The notes below the pieces were generated by a model that worked only from the letters and a program-made list of their open reading frames with translations, was not told where the DNA came from and made no database searches. Both the position numbers and the translations under genes were made by a program. A stretch of 64,000 nucleotides of DNA from Marinobacterium iners DSM 11526 (GTDB taxonomy: Bacteria > Pseudomonadota > Gammaproteobacteria > Pseudomonadales > Balneatricaceae), in contig NZ_FNRJ01000001.1 of the NCBI RefSeq assembly GCF_900107855.1, positions 434,001 to 498,000 on the forward strand, read 5' to 3'. Positions 38,939-47,813 of this stretch are shown here, one piece after another. Each line of letters begins with the position of its first letter. The stretch's first letter is position 1.

Positions 38939-40318
38939 CTATGGGGTACGCCGCAGGGTTTGCGGCTGGCCAGGCTGATTCTTGGGCTGTGGCGGAGGCG
39001 ACATCACCATCGCCAGTTCCTGTACGCTGCGCTGCATTGGCATCGGTTCATCCATTCCCTGCTGCAGGTAGGCACGAATGGCAGGCAGCATGTCGACCGC
39101 ACGATCGGTTTCCGGATCACTGCCGCGCGCATAGGCCCCAACCGAGATCAGGTCCGCATTCTGCTGATAGCGCGAGTACAACCGCTTGAATTGCAATGCC
39201 AGGTTCAACTGACTGTTGTCCACGATCTGTGGCATGGCACGGCTGATCGAGGCCTCAATATCCAGCGCGGGATAATGCCCCTGCTCCGCCAGCGTACGAG
39301 ACAGTACAAAGTGCCCGTCCAGTATGGCGCGCGCCGAATCAGCCACCGGGTCCTGCTGGTCATCACCCTCAGTCAGTACAGTGTAGAAGGCTGTGATGGA
39401 GCCCCCTCCTGTTTCACCGTTGCCCGCACGCTCTACCAACTTGGGCAACTTGGCAAATACCGATGGTGGATACCCTTTGGTGGCGGGTGGCTCACCCACA
39501 GCCAGCGCGATCTCTCGCTGCGCCTGGGCATAGCGGGTCAAAGAGTCCATCAGCAGTAATACGTTACGCCCCTGTGCACGGAAATATTCGGCAATACGGG
39601 TGGTAAGCTGGGCCGCGCGCAGACGCATCAGTGGCGAGTCATCCGCTGGCGAGGCAACCACCACCGAACGCGCCATGCCTTCGGCACCCAGACTGTGATC
39701 AATGAATTCACGCACCTCACGACCACGCTCACCGATCAAACCCACAACAGTAATTTCTGCTTCGGTAAAGCGAGTCATCATGCCAAGCAGCACCGATTTG
39801 CCTACACCGCTGCCGGCGAACAAACCCAGACGCTGACCTCGGCCCACCGTCAGCAAACCATTGATGGCACGTATCCCGACATCCAGAGTCTGTTCAATCG
39901 GGTGTCGATGCAACGGGTTGATGCTTTCGCCGGCCAACGTCACCATGTCGTCGGGCTTGAGTGGTCCCTTTCCGTCCAGCGGACGGCCAATACCGTCAAT
40001 CACTCGGCCGAGCAGACCGAATCCCACCGGCACCAGACTGGCCCCTACACGCGGACGAACCGCTGCACCGGGGGCCAGTCCGTCCACACTATCCAGTGGC
40101 ATGAGGTAGATACGATCACCGGCAAAGCCAACCACTTCAGCCTCGACACTGCCATCGCCCTGCAGATCCACCATACAATAGTCGCCCAGAGCCACTTTCA
40201 GCCCAACTGCTTCCAGAGTAAGGCCTATCAACCTCGTCACCTGCCCCTCAACACCGGGGCGAGGCGGCTCATAATCAACCTGCAGATAACGTTCAAGACG
40301 GTGATTCAGGTCCGGCAA
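38939..40318 (-). CDS. fliI: Flagellum-specific ATPase FliI
   Basis: Type III export ATPase (459 aa). Walker [16 protein letters not shown], Walker [21 protein letters not shown] and the [14 protein letters not shown] segment are clear. TTG start with CGGAG about seven bases upstream, 15 bases after the fliH stop. No upstream in-frame ATG is available without entering fliH. Confidence 0.97.
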   Translation of the reverse strand: MPDLNHRLERYLQVDYEPPRPGVEGQVTRLIGLTLEAVGLKVALGDYCMVDLQGDGSVEAEVVGFAGDRIYLMPLDSVDGLAPGAAVRPRVGASLVPVGFGLLGRVIDGIGRPLDGKGPLKPDDMVTLAGESINPLHRHPIEQTLDVGIRAINGLLTVGRGQRLGLFAGSGVGKSVLLGMMTRFTEAEITVVGLIGERGREVREFIDHSLGAEGMARSVVVASPADDSPLMRLRAAQLTTRIAEYFRAQGRNVLLLMDSLTRYAQAQREIALAVGEPPATKGYPPSVFAKLPKLVERAGNGETGGGSITAFYTVLTEGDDQQDPVADSARAILDGHFVLSRTLAEQGHYPALDIEASISRAMPQIVDNSQLNLALQFKRLYSRYQQNADLISVGAYARGSDPETDRAVDMLPAIRAYLQQGMDEPMPMQRSVQELAMVMSPPPQPKNQPGQPQTLRRTP

Positions 40319-40333
40319 GGCGGGCTCCGGTGA

Positions 40334-41083
40334 TCAGTTGGAATTGGCGTCAGGTGTACTGATAAGGCGCGCCAGCAGCTGCTCGGCCACCTGTGCAAAA
40401 CGTTCTTCAGTGCGATAGTCGACGCGACAACTGCCACTTTCAACGATACAGCTGCCTGCTGCAAGACCTTCGTCTGATTTGAGCTGGAGCCGACTGTCAT
40501 CCAGCAGTGGCTCCAGGGCTGCAAGCTGGTCAGGATTAACCCGCACCAGGATTTCGCCACTGGCTCTTGGCAGCTGATCCAGCGCCTCATGGACGCTGCG
40601 AGCAAGCAGCTCAACTCGTTGACTCAGCTCAGCCTTGACCGCCGCCTCCGACAGAGTCACCACCAGTTTCACAATGGTAGATTCAAGTTCTTCACGCTGC
40701 TGCTCGATCGGTTGTTGCAACTGCTCAAGCAAGGCGTCAAGCCTCTCCAGCCTAGCCCTAATCTCGGCCTGACCCGCTTCCAGCCCCTGAGCAAGCCCCT
40801 GCTCATAGCCTTCCTTTTGCCCCTGTTCACGGCCTTCGCTCAACCCTTCGGCATAACCTTCCCGTCGCGCCTCCTCACAGATTTCTTCCCACTGTGACAG
40901 CGTCAATTTTTCGGCAAATATCTCCTCTTCAACCACGGAGACATCGACATCTTCAAGCGGAGCCTTCGGCTTACGGGCCAGCGCCTGAACAACCGGCGCT
41001 TCCACGCCAACATCGGGCGGCAGCCAACGTTCGAGGCTGGCCACATCAGCGGCACGAATACGGACAGGAGCATCCTGTTTCAT
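40334..41083 (-). CDS. fliH: Flagellar assembly protein FliH
   Basis: Regulator of FliI (249 aa). The middle carries a repetitive glycine-spaced helix (EGYAEGLSEGREQGQKEGYEQGLAQGLEAGQAE-type, about 95-130) diagnostic of FliH GxxxG repeats; the C-terminal domain resembles V-ATPase subunit E (ILVRVNPDQLAALEPLL). One-base overlap with fliG (TGATG). Confidence 0.94.
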   Translation of the reverse strand: MKQDAPVRIRAADVASLERWLPPDVGVEAPVVQALARKPKAPLEDVDVSVVEEEIFAEKLTLSQWEEICEEARREGYAEGLSEGREQGQKEGYEQGLAQGLEAGQAEIRARLERLDALLEQLQQPIEQQREELESTIVKLVVTLSEAAVKAELSQRVELLARSVHEALDQLPRASGEILVRVNPDQLAALEPLLDDSRLQLKSDEGLAAGSCIVESGSCRVDYRTEERFAQVAEQLLARLISTPDANSN

Positions 41084-42087
41084 CAGATCATCTCTTCGCC
41101 GGAGCCACCCAGCATGATTTCACCCTCATCGGCCAAACGACGAGCTACGTTGAGAATCTCCTTCTGAGCATCCTCAACCTCAGACACACGCACCGGGCCC
41201 TTGGCCTCAAGGTCATCACGCAACAGCTCGGAGGCACGCTTGGACATGTTCTTGAAAATCTTTTCCTGCAGAGCAGTATCGGCCCCCTTGAGCGCCAGCA
41301 CCAGACTATCGGTGGAAATTTCGCGCAGAATCACCTGAATGCCGCGATCGTCGACATCGATCAGATTCTCGAACACGAACATGAGATCCGAAATCTCACT
41401 TGCCAGCCCTTCATCATTCTCTTTAATGCCTTCCAGCAGTTCAGCTTCAAGACTGGTCTCGATGTAGTTCATGATATTCGCAGCTGAACGCACGCCGCCC
41501 AGAGTGCGCGACTGACTGGCCTTGCTGCCGGCAAACTGGGTTTCAAACATGTCGTTCAGTTCCTGCAGGGCCTGAGGCTGAATACGATCCAACGCCGCGA
41601 TGCGCATGAGGATGTCCAACCGCACCTTCTCATCGAAGTAAGTCAACACGACTGCTGCCTGGTCCGGATCGAGGTAGGCAACCACCACCGCCTGAATCTG
41701 AGGATGCTCATAGCGCAGCACTTCGGCAACCTGACGCGGATCCATCCAGCGCAGGGTATCCAGCCCGGAAGTATTGGTGCTGAAAAGGATACGGTCGATC
41801 AATGTCTTGGCTTTTTCTTCGCCCAATGCCTGATTCAGCATGGCACGGATATAGCGATCGTTATTGATGCCGATGCCGGTCTGGTCACTGACGACATGCA
41901 TGAAATCGGCAACGACCGATTCGACCCGCGATTGGGGCACATTATCCAACTGGGTCATTGCCTCGCCGATACGCTGCACTTCCTTGGGACCCAAGTGCTT
42001 AAGAATCTCAGCTGCATCGGACTCGCCCAGGCTGATCAGCAGAATGGCCGCTTTCTGGATGTCCGTGAGATCACTGTCATCGCTCAT
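41083..42087 (-). CDS. fliG: Flagellar motor switch protein FliG
   Basis: C-ring torque-generating protein (334 aa). Armadillo-like repeats with KAAILLISLGESDAAEILKHLG at the start, the EHPQIQAVVVAYLD motif in the middle domain, and the C-terminal torque helix with charged residues (DDRGIQVILREISTDSLVLALKG ... RASELLRDDLEAKGPV). It overlaps fliF by 11 bases. Confidence 0.97.
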   Translation of the reverse strand: MSDDSDLTDIQKAAILLISLGESDAAEILKHLGPKEVQRIGEAMTQLDNVPQSRVESVVADFMHVVSDQTGIGINNDRYIRAMLNQALGEEKAKTLIDRILFSTNTSGLDTLRWMDPRQVAEVLRYEHPQIQAVVVAYLDPDQAAVVLTYFDEKVRLDILMRIAALDRIQPQALQELNDMFETQFAGSKASQSRTLGGVRSAANIMNYIETSLEAELLEGIKENDEGLASEISDLMFVFENLIDVDDRGIQVILREISTDSLVLALKGADTALQEKIFKNMSKRASELLRDDLEAKGPVRVSEVEDAQKEILNVARRLADEGEIMLGGSGEEMI

Positions 42088-43756
42088 GATCGATCACCCA
42101 CTGCCGAACTGCCTGTGCCACTTTCTCCGGATCCTCTGCGACCATGCTCCTGATCGCATTGAGCTGATAGTCAAAGCTTTCATTGGGTGTCGGCATGACA
42201 CCACGATCGGAGCCACCGAGTGTCACCTTGTCATCTGCCACTCCGGGGCCATCCAACCCTTCAAGATCTGCTGATATTTCACCGGCCGGGCCCAGCGTCG
42301 CCACTTCACGTCCCTTACCTGCATCCGCCAGGCTGCGCAGAATCGGGCGCAATACACCCAAAATCAGCAGCAGCACGAACAACCCCGCCATCAGCTGCTT
42401 CATCAGATCCCAAAACCAGTCCTCCTGCCAGAAGGAAGACTCTTCCACTTCAAATTGCTCAGGGGGCACGAAAGGTGAGTTGACCACTGTGACGCTGTCA
42501 CCGCGCAGTGCCGAGAAACCCACGGCATTGCGTACCAGTACCTGCAGCCGCTCGAGTTCAGCCTCGGTCCATGGCGTGCGCACGGCTTCACCGGACTCGG
42601 GGTTGATGGTCTGAAGATCATCCACCACAACCGCAACACTCAGGCGCTTCACCACGCCGGATTGATGTCGTGTATAACTGAGGGTACGGTCCAGCTCGTA
42701 GTTGCGCACGGCCTGCTCACGGCTTGAACCCGAGCGTGAGGCGCCACCAAGTGCGGTAGCATTGGCATCCATCTCCTCGGGAACTGAGTTGGGTCCGGGC
42801 GGCTGATTGGAGAGCGCCCCCGGAACCCCCTGAGCGAGATCACCGCTGGCGCGGTTTTCTTCCAGTGTCTGCTCGCTGCGCAACGCCGGCAGATCCGGAT
42901 TGTATATCTCGTCTGCCTGTTCAACTTCGGTAAAATCGATATCGGTCGACACTTCAGCCCGGAAGTTGCCCAACCCAACAACCGGTTGGAGGATACTGTT
43001 GACCCGGTTAAGCAGGGTCTCTTCAATGCTGCGGGTGTACTCGAGCTGTTTTGCCGCCAGCACCACATCCTGGTCCTGGCTGCGTGTGTTGAGCAGACGC
43101 CCTTTCTGATCAACTACCGTGACATCATCCACCGCCAGCTCAGGAATACTGGACGCCACCAGATTGGCAATCGCGGCCACCTGGTCCCGCTCCAGCGTGC
43201 GCCCAGAAAACATTTCGATAAATACGGAGGCACGCGGCTTGCGCTGATCACGTACAAAAACAGACTCTTTCGGCAACGCAAGATGAACACGGGCAGAACG
43301 TACCGCAAGCAGGCTGCTGATGGTACGCGCCAACTCGCCTTCCAGCCCACGGCGGAAGCGGGCATTCTCCATGAACTGACTGGTCCCCAGCCCCTGTTCC
43401 TGTTCCAGCAGCTCAAAGCCTACCGTCTTGTCAGCGGTAAAACCTTCAGCGGCCAGTTTTAGCCGCGCTTGATGCACATGCTCCTGCGGCACAAGAATTG
43501 CCCGGCCGTCAGCGTCAAACTTGTACGGCATGTTATACAGCCGTAACTGTTCAATCACTTCATTGGCATCGGAAAAGTTGAGATTGGAAAACAGCACCCG
43601 ATAATCCGGCTTCTGTGACCAGAGCACAACGGCAAAGCCGATGGCGATGCTGGCGGCCAGCCCCACCATCAAACCCAGCTGGCGCAGGATTCCCAGGCTG
43701 TTAAAGCCGGTCATCAAACTGCCCTTGCTGTTAAGTTGTGCCGGTGTGTTATCCAT
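42077..43756 (-). CDS. fliF: Flagellar MS-ring protein FliF
   Basis: Base of the basal body (559 aa). Two membrane helices (about 26-48 and 445-465) enclose the periplasmic ring-building motifs (VLFSNLNFSDANEVIEQLRLYNMPYKFD; SARVHLALPKESVFVRDQRKPRASVFIEM). The C-terminal cytoplasmic FliG-binding helix is present (SMVAEDPEKVAQAVRQWVID). Starts 30 bases after fliE. Confidence 0.97.
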   Translation of the reverse strand: MDNTPAQLNSKGSLMTGFNSLGILRQLGLMVGLAASIAIGFAVVLWSQKPDYRVLFSNLNFSDANEVIEQLRLYNMPYKFDADGRAILVPQEHVHQARLKLAAEGFTADKTVGFELLEQEQGLGTSQFMENARFRRGLEGELARTISSLLAVRSARVHLALPKESVFVRDQRKPRASVFIEMFSGRTLERDQVAAIANLVASSIPELAVDDVTVVDQKGRLLNTRSQDQDVVLAAKQLEYTRSIEETLLNRVNSILQPVVGLGNFRAEVSTDIDFTEVEQADEIYNPDLPALRSEQTLEENRASGDLAQGVPGALSNQPPGPNSVPEEMDANATALGGASRSGSSREQAVRNYELDRTLSYTRHQSGVVKRLSVAVVVDDLQTINPESGEAVRTPWTEAELERLQVLVRNAVGFSALRGDSVTVVNSPFVPPEQFEVEESSFWQEDWFWDLMKQLMAGLFVLLLILGVLRPILRSLADAGKGREVATLGPAGEISADLEGLDGPGVADDKVTLGGSDRGVMPTPNESFDYQLNAIRSMVAEDPEKVAQAVRQWVIDHER

Positions 43757-43786
43757 TCAGCCCTGACCGTGTAAAACCTGAAAACA

Positions 43787-44152
43787 TTAAATCGGCATCT
43801 TCATGACATCTTCATACGCCGTTACCAAACGATTACGCACCTGAGTCATAGCCTGAAACGAAACAGAAGACTTCTGAGCCTGAATCATGACCTGCGGCAG
43901 ATCCACGCCAGGATCGCCCCGCTCATACGCTTCACGCAGCCGTGATGCTTCCGACTGGTGTTCATTGACCTTATCCACAGCCCCTTTGAGCAGCGTCGCA
44001 AAACTGTTGCTTTCGGTCTTGCTAATCCCCGGCGCACCAATACCTTCGGCCCTAAGATCCAGCATTTCGACCGGACGCGGCCCCTGCTGCACCTCTGACT
44101 TGATCGCGCGCATCTGTGACAGAAGGCTGTTGATATCAGCTCGTTCAATCAT
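43787..44152 (-). CDS. fliE: Flagellar MS-ring/rod junction protein FliE
   Basis: Links the MS ring to the rod (121 aa). Features: KTESNSFATLLKGAVDKVNEHQSEASRL and the C-terminal PQVMIQAQKSSVSFQAMTQVRNRLVTAYEDVMKMPI, both diagnostic. The ATG at 44152 has GGAGG about eight bases upstream; an upstream GTG/ATG would include that site. First gene of the fliEFGHIJK run; its 5' neighbour here is an acetate-module exonuclease rather than fleR. Confidence 0.95.
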   Translation of the reverse strand: MIERADINSLLSQMRAIKSEVQQGPRPVEMLDLRAEGIGAPGISKTESNSFATLLKGAVDKVNEHQSEASRLREAYERGDPGVDLPQVMIQAQKSSVSFQAMTQVRNRLVTAYEDVMKMPI

Positions 44153-44185
44153 GCAGAGCTTCCTCCCGGACGGCAATATTTTGAC

Positions 44186-44213
44186 ATTATAGAGACTAAC
44201 CCTCCCGCTTCAA
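44186..44213 (-). promoter_or_regulatory. Candidate sigma-70-like promoter upstream of fliE
   Basis: On the minus strand TTGAAG (plus 44208-44213) and a perfect TATAAT (44186-44191) are 16 bases apart, 34 bases upstream of the fliE ATG. The 195-base gap to the exonuclease gene also contains the terminator at 44299-44321. A sigma-54 match with good spacing but poor -12 (TGGC...GC, about 44214-44228) is also present, so the true fliE promoter is undecided. Confidence 0.35.
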
Positions 44214-44298
44214 GCTGCAATCACGCCAGAGTTGACAATATCCTGACGCCAATTGAGCCTGACAAGGGTCATGCTGTTACTGCTTAACGCTATAATGC

Positions 44299-44321
44299 AA
44301 AAAGCGGGCCATATAGCCCGC
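44299..44321 (-). terminator. Rho-independent terminator after the exonuclease gene
   Basis: On the minus strand GCGGGC-TATATG-GCCCGC is followed directly by five T residues, 26 bases past the stop of the exonuclease gene. It closes the acetate-side operon and isolates fliE from it. Confidence 0.8.
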
Positions 44322-44347
44322 CGGGGAACCTGACGTTAATGCATGCC

Positions 44348-44977
44348 CTAGTATCGTCCTTCTGGCGATTCACCGTAGCGCAGCCGTACATACATCAGCG
44401 CTACCGTGATGGCATCCCCCAAAGCTGTGTGCCGCTCAAGGATGGGAATATCCAGTTTGCCTGCAATGGTGTCAAAGCGCAGGTCGATATTACCCCCCAC
44501 ATGCTTCCACTTGATGATGTCGTGATAGACGTGGGAAAGCTCAACAGCCTTGTTGGGCAGGCCGAAACCGTACTTGGGGCGGATAAACTTGTCCAGCATG
44601 CGAATATCAAAATTGACGTAGTAACCGAGAATGGGACGATTGCCGACGAATTCGAGCACCTTTTCCAGAGCCTCGTCCAGTTCGATGCCATCCGCCAGAT
44701 CGCTGGCTCTGATCTTGTGGATTTTGATGGAATCACCACTGAGGCTGGCCGGAGGCTTCAATTTCAGGTCGAGACGCTCACTGGTAATCACTTTACGCCC
44801 TTTGATGCGCACAGCTCCGATCGACAGTATTTCGGCCTTTTTCACATCAAGACTGGTGGTTTCACAGTCAAGTGACACGACTTCGTCACCCTTGTAGGCT
44901 TCGAACAGATGCGCCCAGGGCCCTTCCCTGTGCTCACGTTTCTCTTTCAGACGCCGTATTGAGCGCGGAATGATCAT
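44348..44977 (-). CDS. DEDDh-type 3'-5' exonuclease
   Basis: A 209-residue DnaQ-like exonuclease. All catalytic motifs are visible: VSLDCETTSLD (motif I, DxE), VNFDIRMLDKF (motif II), and ERHTALGDA (motif III, H...D). It lies five bases after the DUF294 gene, as in pseudomonads, where the same pair is linked with the ActP-type symporter. The substrate is unknown, and no polymerase domain is attached. Ends 26 bases before a terminator. Confidence 0.85.
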   Translation of the reverse strand: MIIPRSIRRLKEKREHREGPWAHLFEAYKGDEVVSLDCETTSLDVKKAEILSIGAVRIKGRKVITSERLDLKLKPPASLSGDSIKIHKIRASDLADGIELDEALEKVLEFVGNRPILGYYVNFDIRMLDKFIRPKYGFGLPNKAVELSHVYHDIIKWKHVGGNIDLRFDTIAGKLDIPILERHTALGDAITVALMYVRLRYGESPEGRY

Positions 44978-44982
44978 CTACA

Positions 44983-46815
44983 TCAGCCTCCCAAGTGGTA
45001 ACGCATTGTCAGGTGCTTTTTGAACCCTTTCACCACATGCAAGGCATCACGCAGCAGTTCCCGCTCAAGCTTGTTCAGCTGCTGCAGGTCGATCATGTTT
45101 GGGGTTGGATCGGCTCCATCAGGACTTTCTTCGGCACGGCGGATCTGCTGCCGCAGACGCAGCTGAATAAACAGCGCCAGCGCTTCCGATAGATCACGGC
45201 CATGCTGTTCCTGCATCTGGCCACTTTCCATCAGCGCCTCAATGCGCTGGAAAGTATTCGTCTTGAGGATCCGCTGTTCAAGCGCGATGGTACGAACACC
45301 ATGCACAATGGGGAAAATCCCGCCTTTCTTGATATCCAGCTGCCCCTTGTCCTTGAGGTTGCCAAAGAAGGTAAGTGGCGTATCAAACCCAATCGCGGCA
45401 CGGGCAAAATGCGAGAAAAACACATCATTGTTCCGCAGGTGACGCAGGAACCAGTTACGCGCCACCTTGAACAGCGCCTCGTTACCCGCTACCGGCTTGG
45501 CATCAACCGCAATGGCCAGGTTCATCTGCGCACTGCCTTCACAGGTGTCGGCCCAATCACTGAGCTTCTGGGTCCAGTCACCCACCGAGTTGACCCACTC
45601 GGGATTGGACACCATGATATTACCTGGACAAGGCGGAAAGCCGAATGAAATCAGGGTCTCGCTGAATTGCTGCATGCATTGCTGCATTTCAGGCCAGGCC
45701 AAATTGTCACGAAATATAAGCGCGTTATCCTGATCGGTTTTCATGATCTGCTCGGCACGCCCCTCCGACCCCATCACGATCAAGCAGACGTGCGGCTGCA
45801 TGTCCGCAGGGACGATCAGATCGAACAGCTTGGCAATAATGCGCCCGTTCATGGCCGCCAGCAGATCCATGGTGAAACGAATCTTGACGCCGGTAGAGAT
45901 CAACGCCTTGATCAGCTCATTCAGGCCCTGTGCGGCCTCACGCAACTGGTCGATGCTGGCTGCACGCTCGATGCGCAAGCCAATCACATGGGAATGGCTG
46001 GAGAAGTAGCTGAGCACATCGGTCAGCTCGACAATACCCACCATCTCCTGACCATCCATCACGACTACACGCTCGATCTGCTGCTGAGTCATCATCACAA
46101 GCGCGTTGAACAGGTAGTCCTCATGATCAATGGCGATCAATCGATAACTGGCGATATCGGACACATCCGTTTCCAGTGGCAGCTGCTTCAGCACGACTGC
46201 GTCCAGCAGATCAGTCCCGGTTACCATGCCATAACGGCCACCCTTGCGTGCCAGCACACAGTCCGCTTTATGGCTTCGCATAAGCTCGGTTGCAGTATGA
46301 ATGCTGGTCCCTTGTTCTACCACCAACGGCTCACGAACAGTGGCATCGGTGATTTTGGCCAGCATGAACTCAGCCATGTCCTGATTACTGCCATGCTGAG
46401 CGACAATCTCACGCTTTACCGCCAGGTTCTGCTGGAAGTAATCGGCAAACTGGGCATTGGTCGCCATCAAGTCCAGCAGTGTTCGTGTCGGCAGGATATG
46501 ACAAATGGTTTCCTCTTCCGCCACGAAATTATGAATCGCCTTGCCTCTCAGTGCCGACCAGCCGCCGAAGTAGTCTTCGTTCTCATAGTGTACGAACACA
46601 TGCTGAGTTCTTTTTTCGCCATCCTCGGAAACCGCTTCACTCTCGCTGACTCGGCCTTTCAGCACCACATGCAAGCCGTCTGGCACTTCACCTGCCTGGA
46701 TGACGGTTTCGCCTTTCTGGAAATAGGCGATATCCAGGTTGGCACGCAGCAGCGTTTGCTCCTCCTCATTCAGCAGGCTGAAAGGGATGTTATCGATCTT
46801 GAACGAGTTGGGCAT
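44983..46815 (-). CDS. cNMP-binding/CBS/DUF294 nucleotidyltransferase-like protein
   Basis: A 610-residue cytoplasmic signalling protein. Residues about 10-130 form a cyclic-nucleotide-binding fold (GETVIQAGEVPDGLHVVLKGRV), about 150-275 a CBS pair, about 300-450 the DUF294 nucleotidyltransferase-like domain with MGSEGRAEQIMKTDQDNALIF, and 465-605 the DUF294 C-terminal substrate-binding helices. The GSxGR...TDQDNA motif resembles the GlnD/protein-PII uridylyltransferase active site. Its family sits beside acetate/ActP-type symporters. Ligand and target are unknown. Three bases after the orphan DUF4212 gene. Confidence 0.85.
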   Translation of the reverse strand: MPNSFKIDNIPFSLLNEEEQTLLRANLDIAYFQKGETVIQAGEVPDGLHVVLKGRVSESEAVSEDGEKRTQHVFVHYENEDYFGGWSALRGKAIHNFVAEEETICHILPTRTLLDLMATNAQFADYFQQNLAVKREIVAQHGSNQDMAEFMLAKITDATVREPLVVEQGTSIHTATELMRSHKADCVLARKGGRYGMVTGTDLLDAVVLKQLPLETDVSDIASYRLIAIDHEDYLFNALVMMTQQQIERVVVMDGQEMVGIVELTDVLSYFSSHSHVIGLRIERAASIDQLREAAQGLNELIKALISTGVKIRFTMDLLAAMNGRIIAKLFDLIVPADMQPHVCLIVMGSEGRAEQIMKTDQDNALIFRDNLAWPEMQQCMQQFSETLISFGFPPCPGNIMVSNPEWVNSVGDWTQKLSDWADTCEGSAQMNLAIAVDAKPVAGNEALFKVARNWFLRHLRNNDVFFSHFARAAIGFDTPLTFFGNLKDKGQLDIKKGGIFPIVHGVRTIALEQRILKTNTFQRIEALMESGQMQEQHGRDLSEALALFIQLRLRQQIRRAEESPDGADPTPNMIDLQQLNKLERELLRDALHVVKGFKKHLTMRYHLGG

Positions 46816-46818
46816 TTT

Positions 46819-47079
46819 CTACTCCTGCAGCTCGAGACAAAGGCGGGGCCGACTCATGCAGAACACATAAGCCCACATAAGCACGATCATGAGAAAAGCA
46901 GGGCCTTGCTGAGAAAACCAGAAGTCAGGTGGGGTGTTTGAAAGGCGGGCTTGATGCTGCTCATCGATAAAGACAGTGCCACATCCACACAAAGCAGCAA
47001 GACAGATAACCAGACCGGTAAGACTAATTCTGAGGTTCTCGCGCCAACTTGCCTTGGCGCCTTCTTTACCTGAATACAT
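46819..47079 (-). CDS. Orphan DUF4212-like small membrane protein
   Basis: An 86-residue protein with two membrane helices. It resembles the DUF4212 symporter small subunit at 49590-49850: SWRENLRISLTGLVICLAAL against YWSTNLRLILGSLVVWALVS, and FWFSQQGPAFLMIVLMWAYV against FWFAQQGSILTFIGIIFHYA. No large symporter subunit follows it; the next gene (three bases on) is the DUF294 protein. The loop between helices and the C-terminus differ strongly, so it has diverged after duplication. It could be a decoy, a partner of the DUF294 protein, or an alternative ActP subunit. Confidence 0.7.
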   Translation of the reverse strand: MYSGKEGAKASWRENLRISLTGLVICLAALCGCGTVFIDEQHQARLSNTPPDFWFSQQGPAFLMIVLMWAYVFCMSRPRLCLELQE

Positions 47080-47165
47080 GACACCACTCTGTTGTTGTTA
47101 TATCCGGTGAAAGCCTGTGGGCTTATCCACTGAATCTAACAAACACAGGTGGCTAAATATGCCCC

Positions 47166-47177
47166 GACTTTAGTCGG
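47166..47177. promoter_or_regulatory. Acetate-module shared element, copy 1
   Basis: The palindrome CCGACTTTAGTCGG (47164-47177) lies 85 bases upstream of the orphan DUF4212 ATG. The block GCCCCGACTTTAGT (47161-47174) is identical to 49929-49942, about 80 bases upstream of the other DUF4212 gene. It may be an operator; the two-base loop is too tight for a good terminator hairpin. Confidence 0.5.
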
Positions 47178-47201
47178 AGCGGTTCGTTGTGCCAAGGCCA
47201 G

Positions 47202-47714
47202 TCAGGGCTGACACAGCATCTGATATACCTGCTTTCCTCTGGCAATCTGCTCTGCAGGCGAAGCCATCGGCCGCCCCTCCTCATCCAGCTTAACCACTTC
47301 ACGGTTATCACAGTTGAGCAGATACCCCTGAGGATGCGCCTGAGTTACATGGTGCTTCTCGAACCGATACAACACAAACCTGACCACCTGTTCACCCGTT
47401 TCAAGAGTTCGGCTGTCGGCATTGGTTACATCCAGTGCAGTAAAGGCGGTTTCCAGAGGAACCAGATAGGTCCACGGGCGCCACACCATACTGTCCGTTT
47501 CGGTTTCGATCACAGCAGTACCTTCAGGCAACCTGGACTTGATCAGATCCAGTGCGCTGTATTCAATATAGATCTGGTAGGCCAGCATACCAGCACCTGC
47601 AAAAGCAGGAATGATCCACTTGGGGAGTTTTTTTCGGCTCAGCATACGCAGGATGAGCGCTACCCCCGCGGCACCGAGACCGGCAAACGCTGTTGCAACC
47701 AGATTCCAGATCAT
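47202..47714 (-). CDS. Hypothetical membrane protein between the two DUF4212 genes
   Basis: Not recognised. The 170-residue protein (ATG at 47714, AGGA about nine bases upstream; a GTG three codons earlier is possible) has two N-terminal hydrophobic segments (about 3-22 and 33-50) and a C-terminal soluble domain of about 115 residues with many charged residues and single cysteines (LLNCDNREVV and QMLCQP). It lies downstream of actP but behind a strong terminator, so it needs either readthrough or its own promoter. No catalytic motif is visible. Confidence 0.6.
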   Translation of the reverse strand: MIWNLVATAFAGLGAAGVALILRMLSRKKLPKWIIPAFAGAGMLAYQIYIEYSALDLIKSRLPEGTAVIETETDSMVWRPWTYLVPLETAFTALDVTNADSRTLETGEQVVRFVLYRFEKHHVTQAHPQGYLLNCDNREVVKLDEEGRPMASPAEQIARGKQVYQMLCQP

Positions 47715-47729
47715 ACTTCTCACTTCCTG

Positions 47730-47760
47730 AAAAAAGTCGGGCTTCCAGTTGGAAGCCCGA
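47730..47760 (-). terminator. Rho-independent terminator after the ActP-type gene
   Basis: On the minus strand TCGGGCTTCC-AACT-GGAAGCCCGA (10-bp stem) is followed by C and six T residues. It lies 53 bases past the symporter stop and 15 bases upstream of the next ATG, so it may act as an attenuator for the hypothetical gene. Confidence 0.9.
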
Positions 47761-47813
47761 TTTGGATCAACCCTTGTCAGACATCTGCTGTCTGTGCTCA
47801 GGCAGCATTATGC

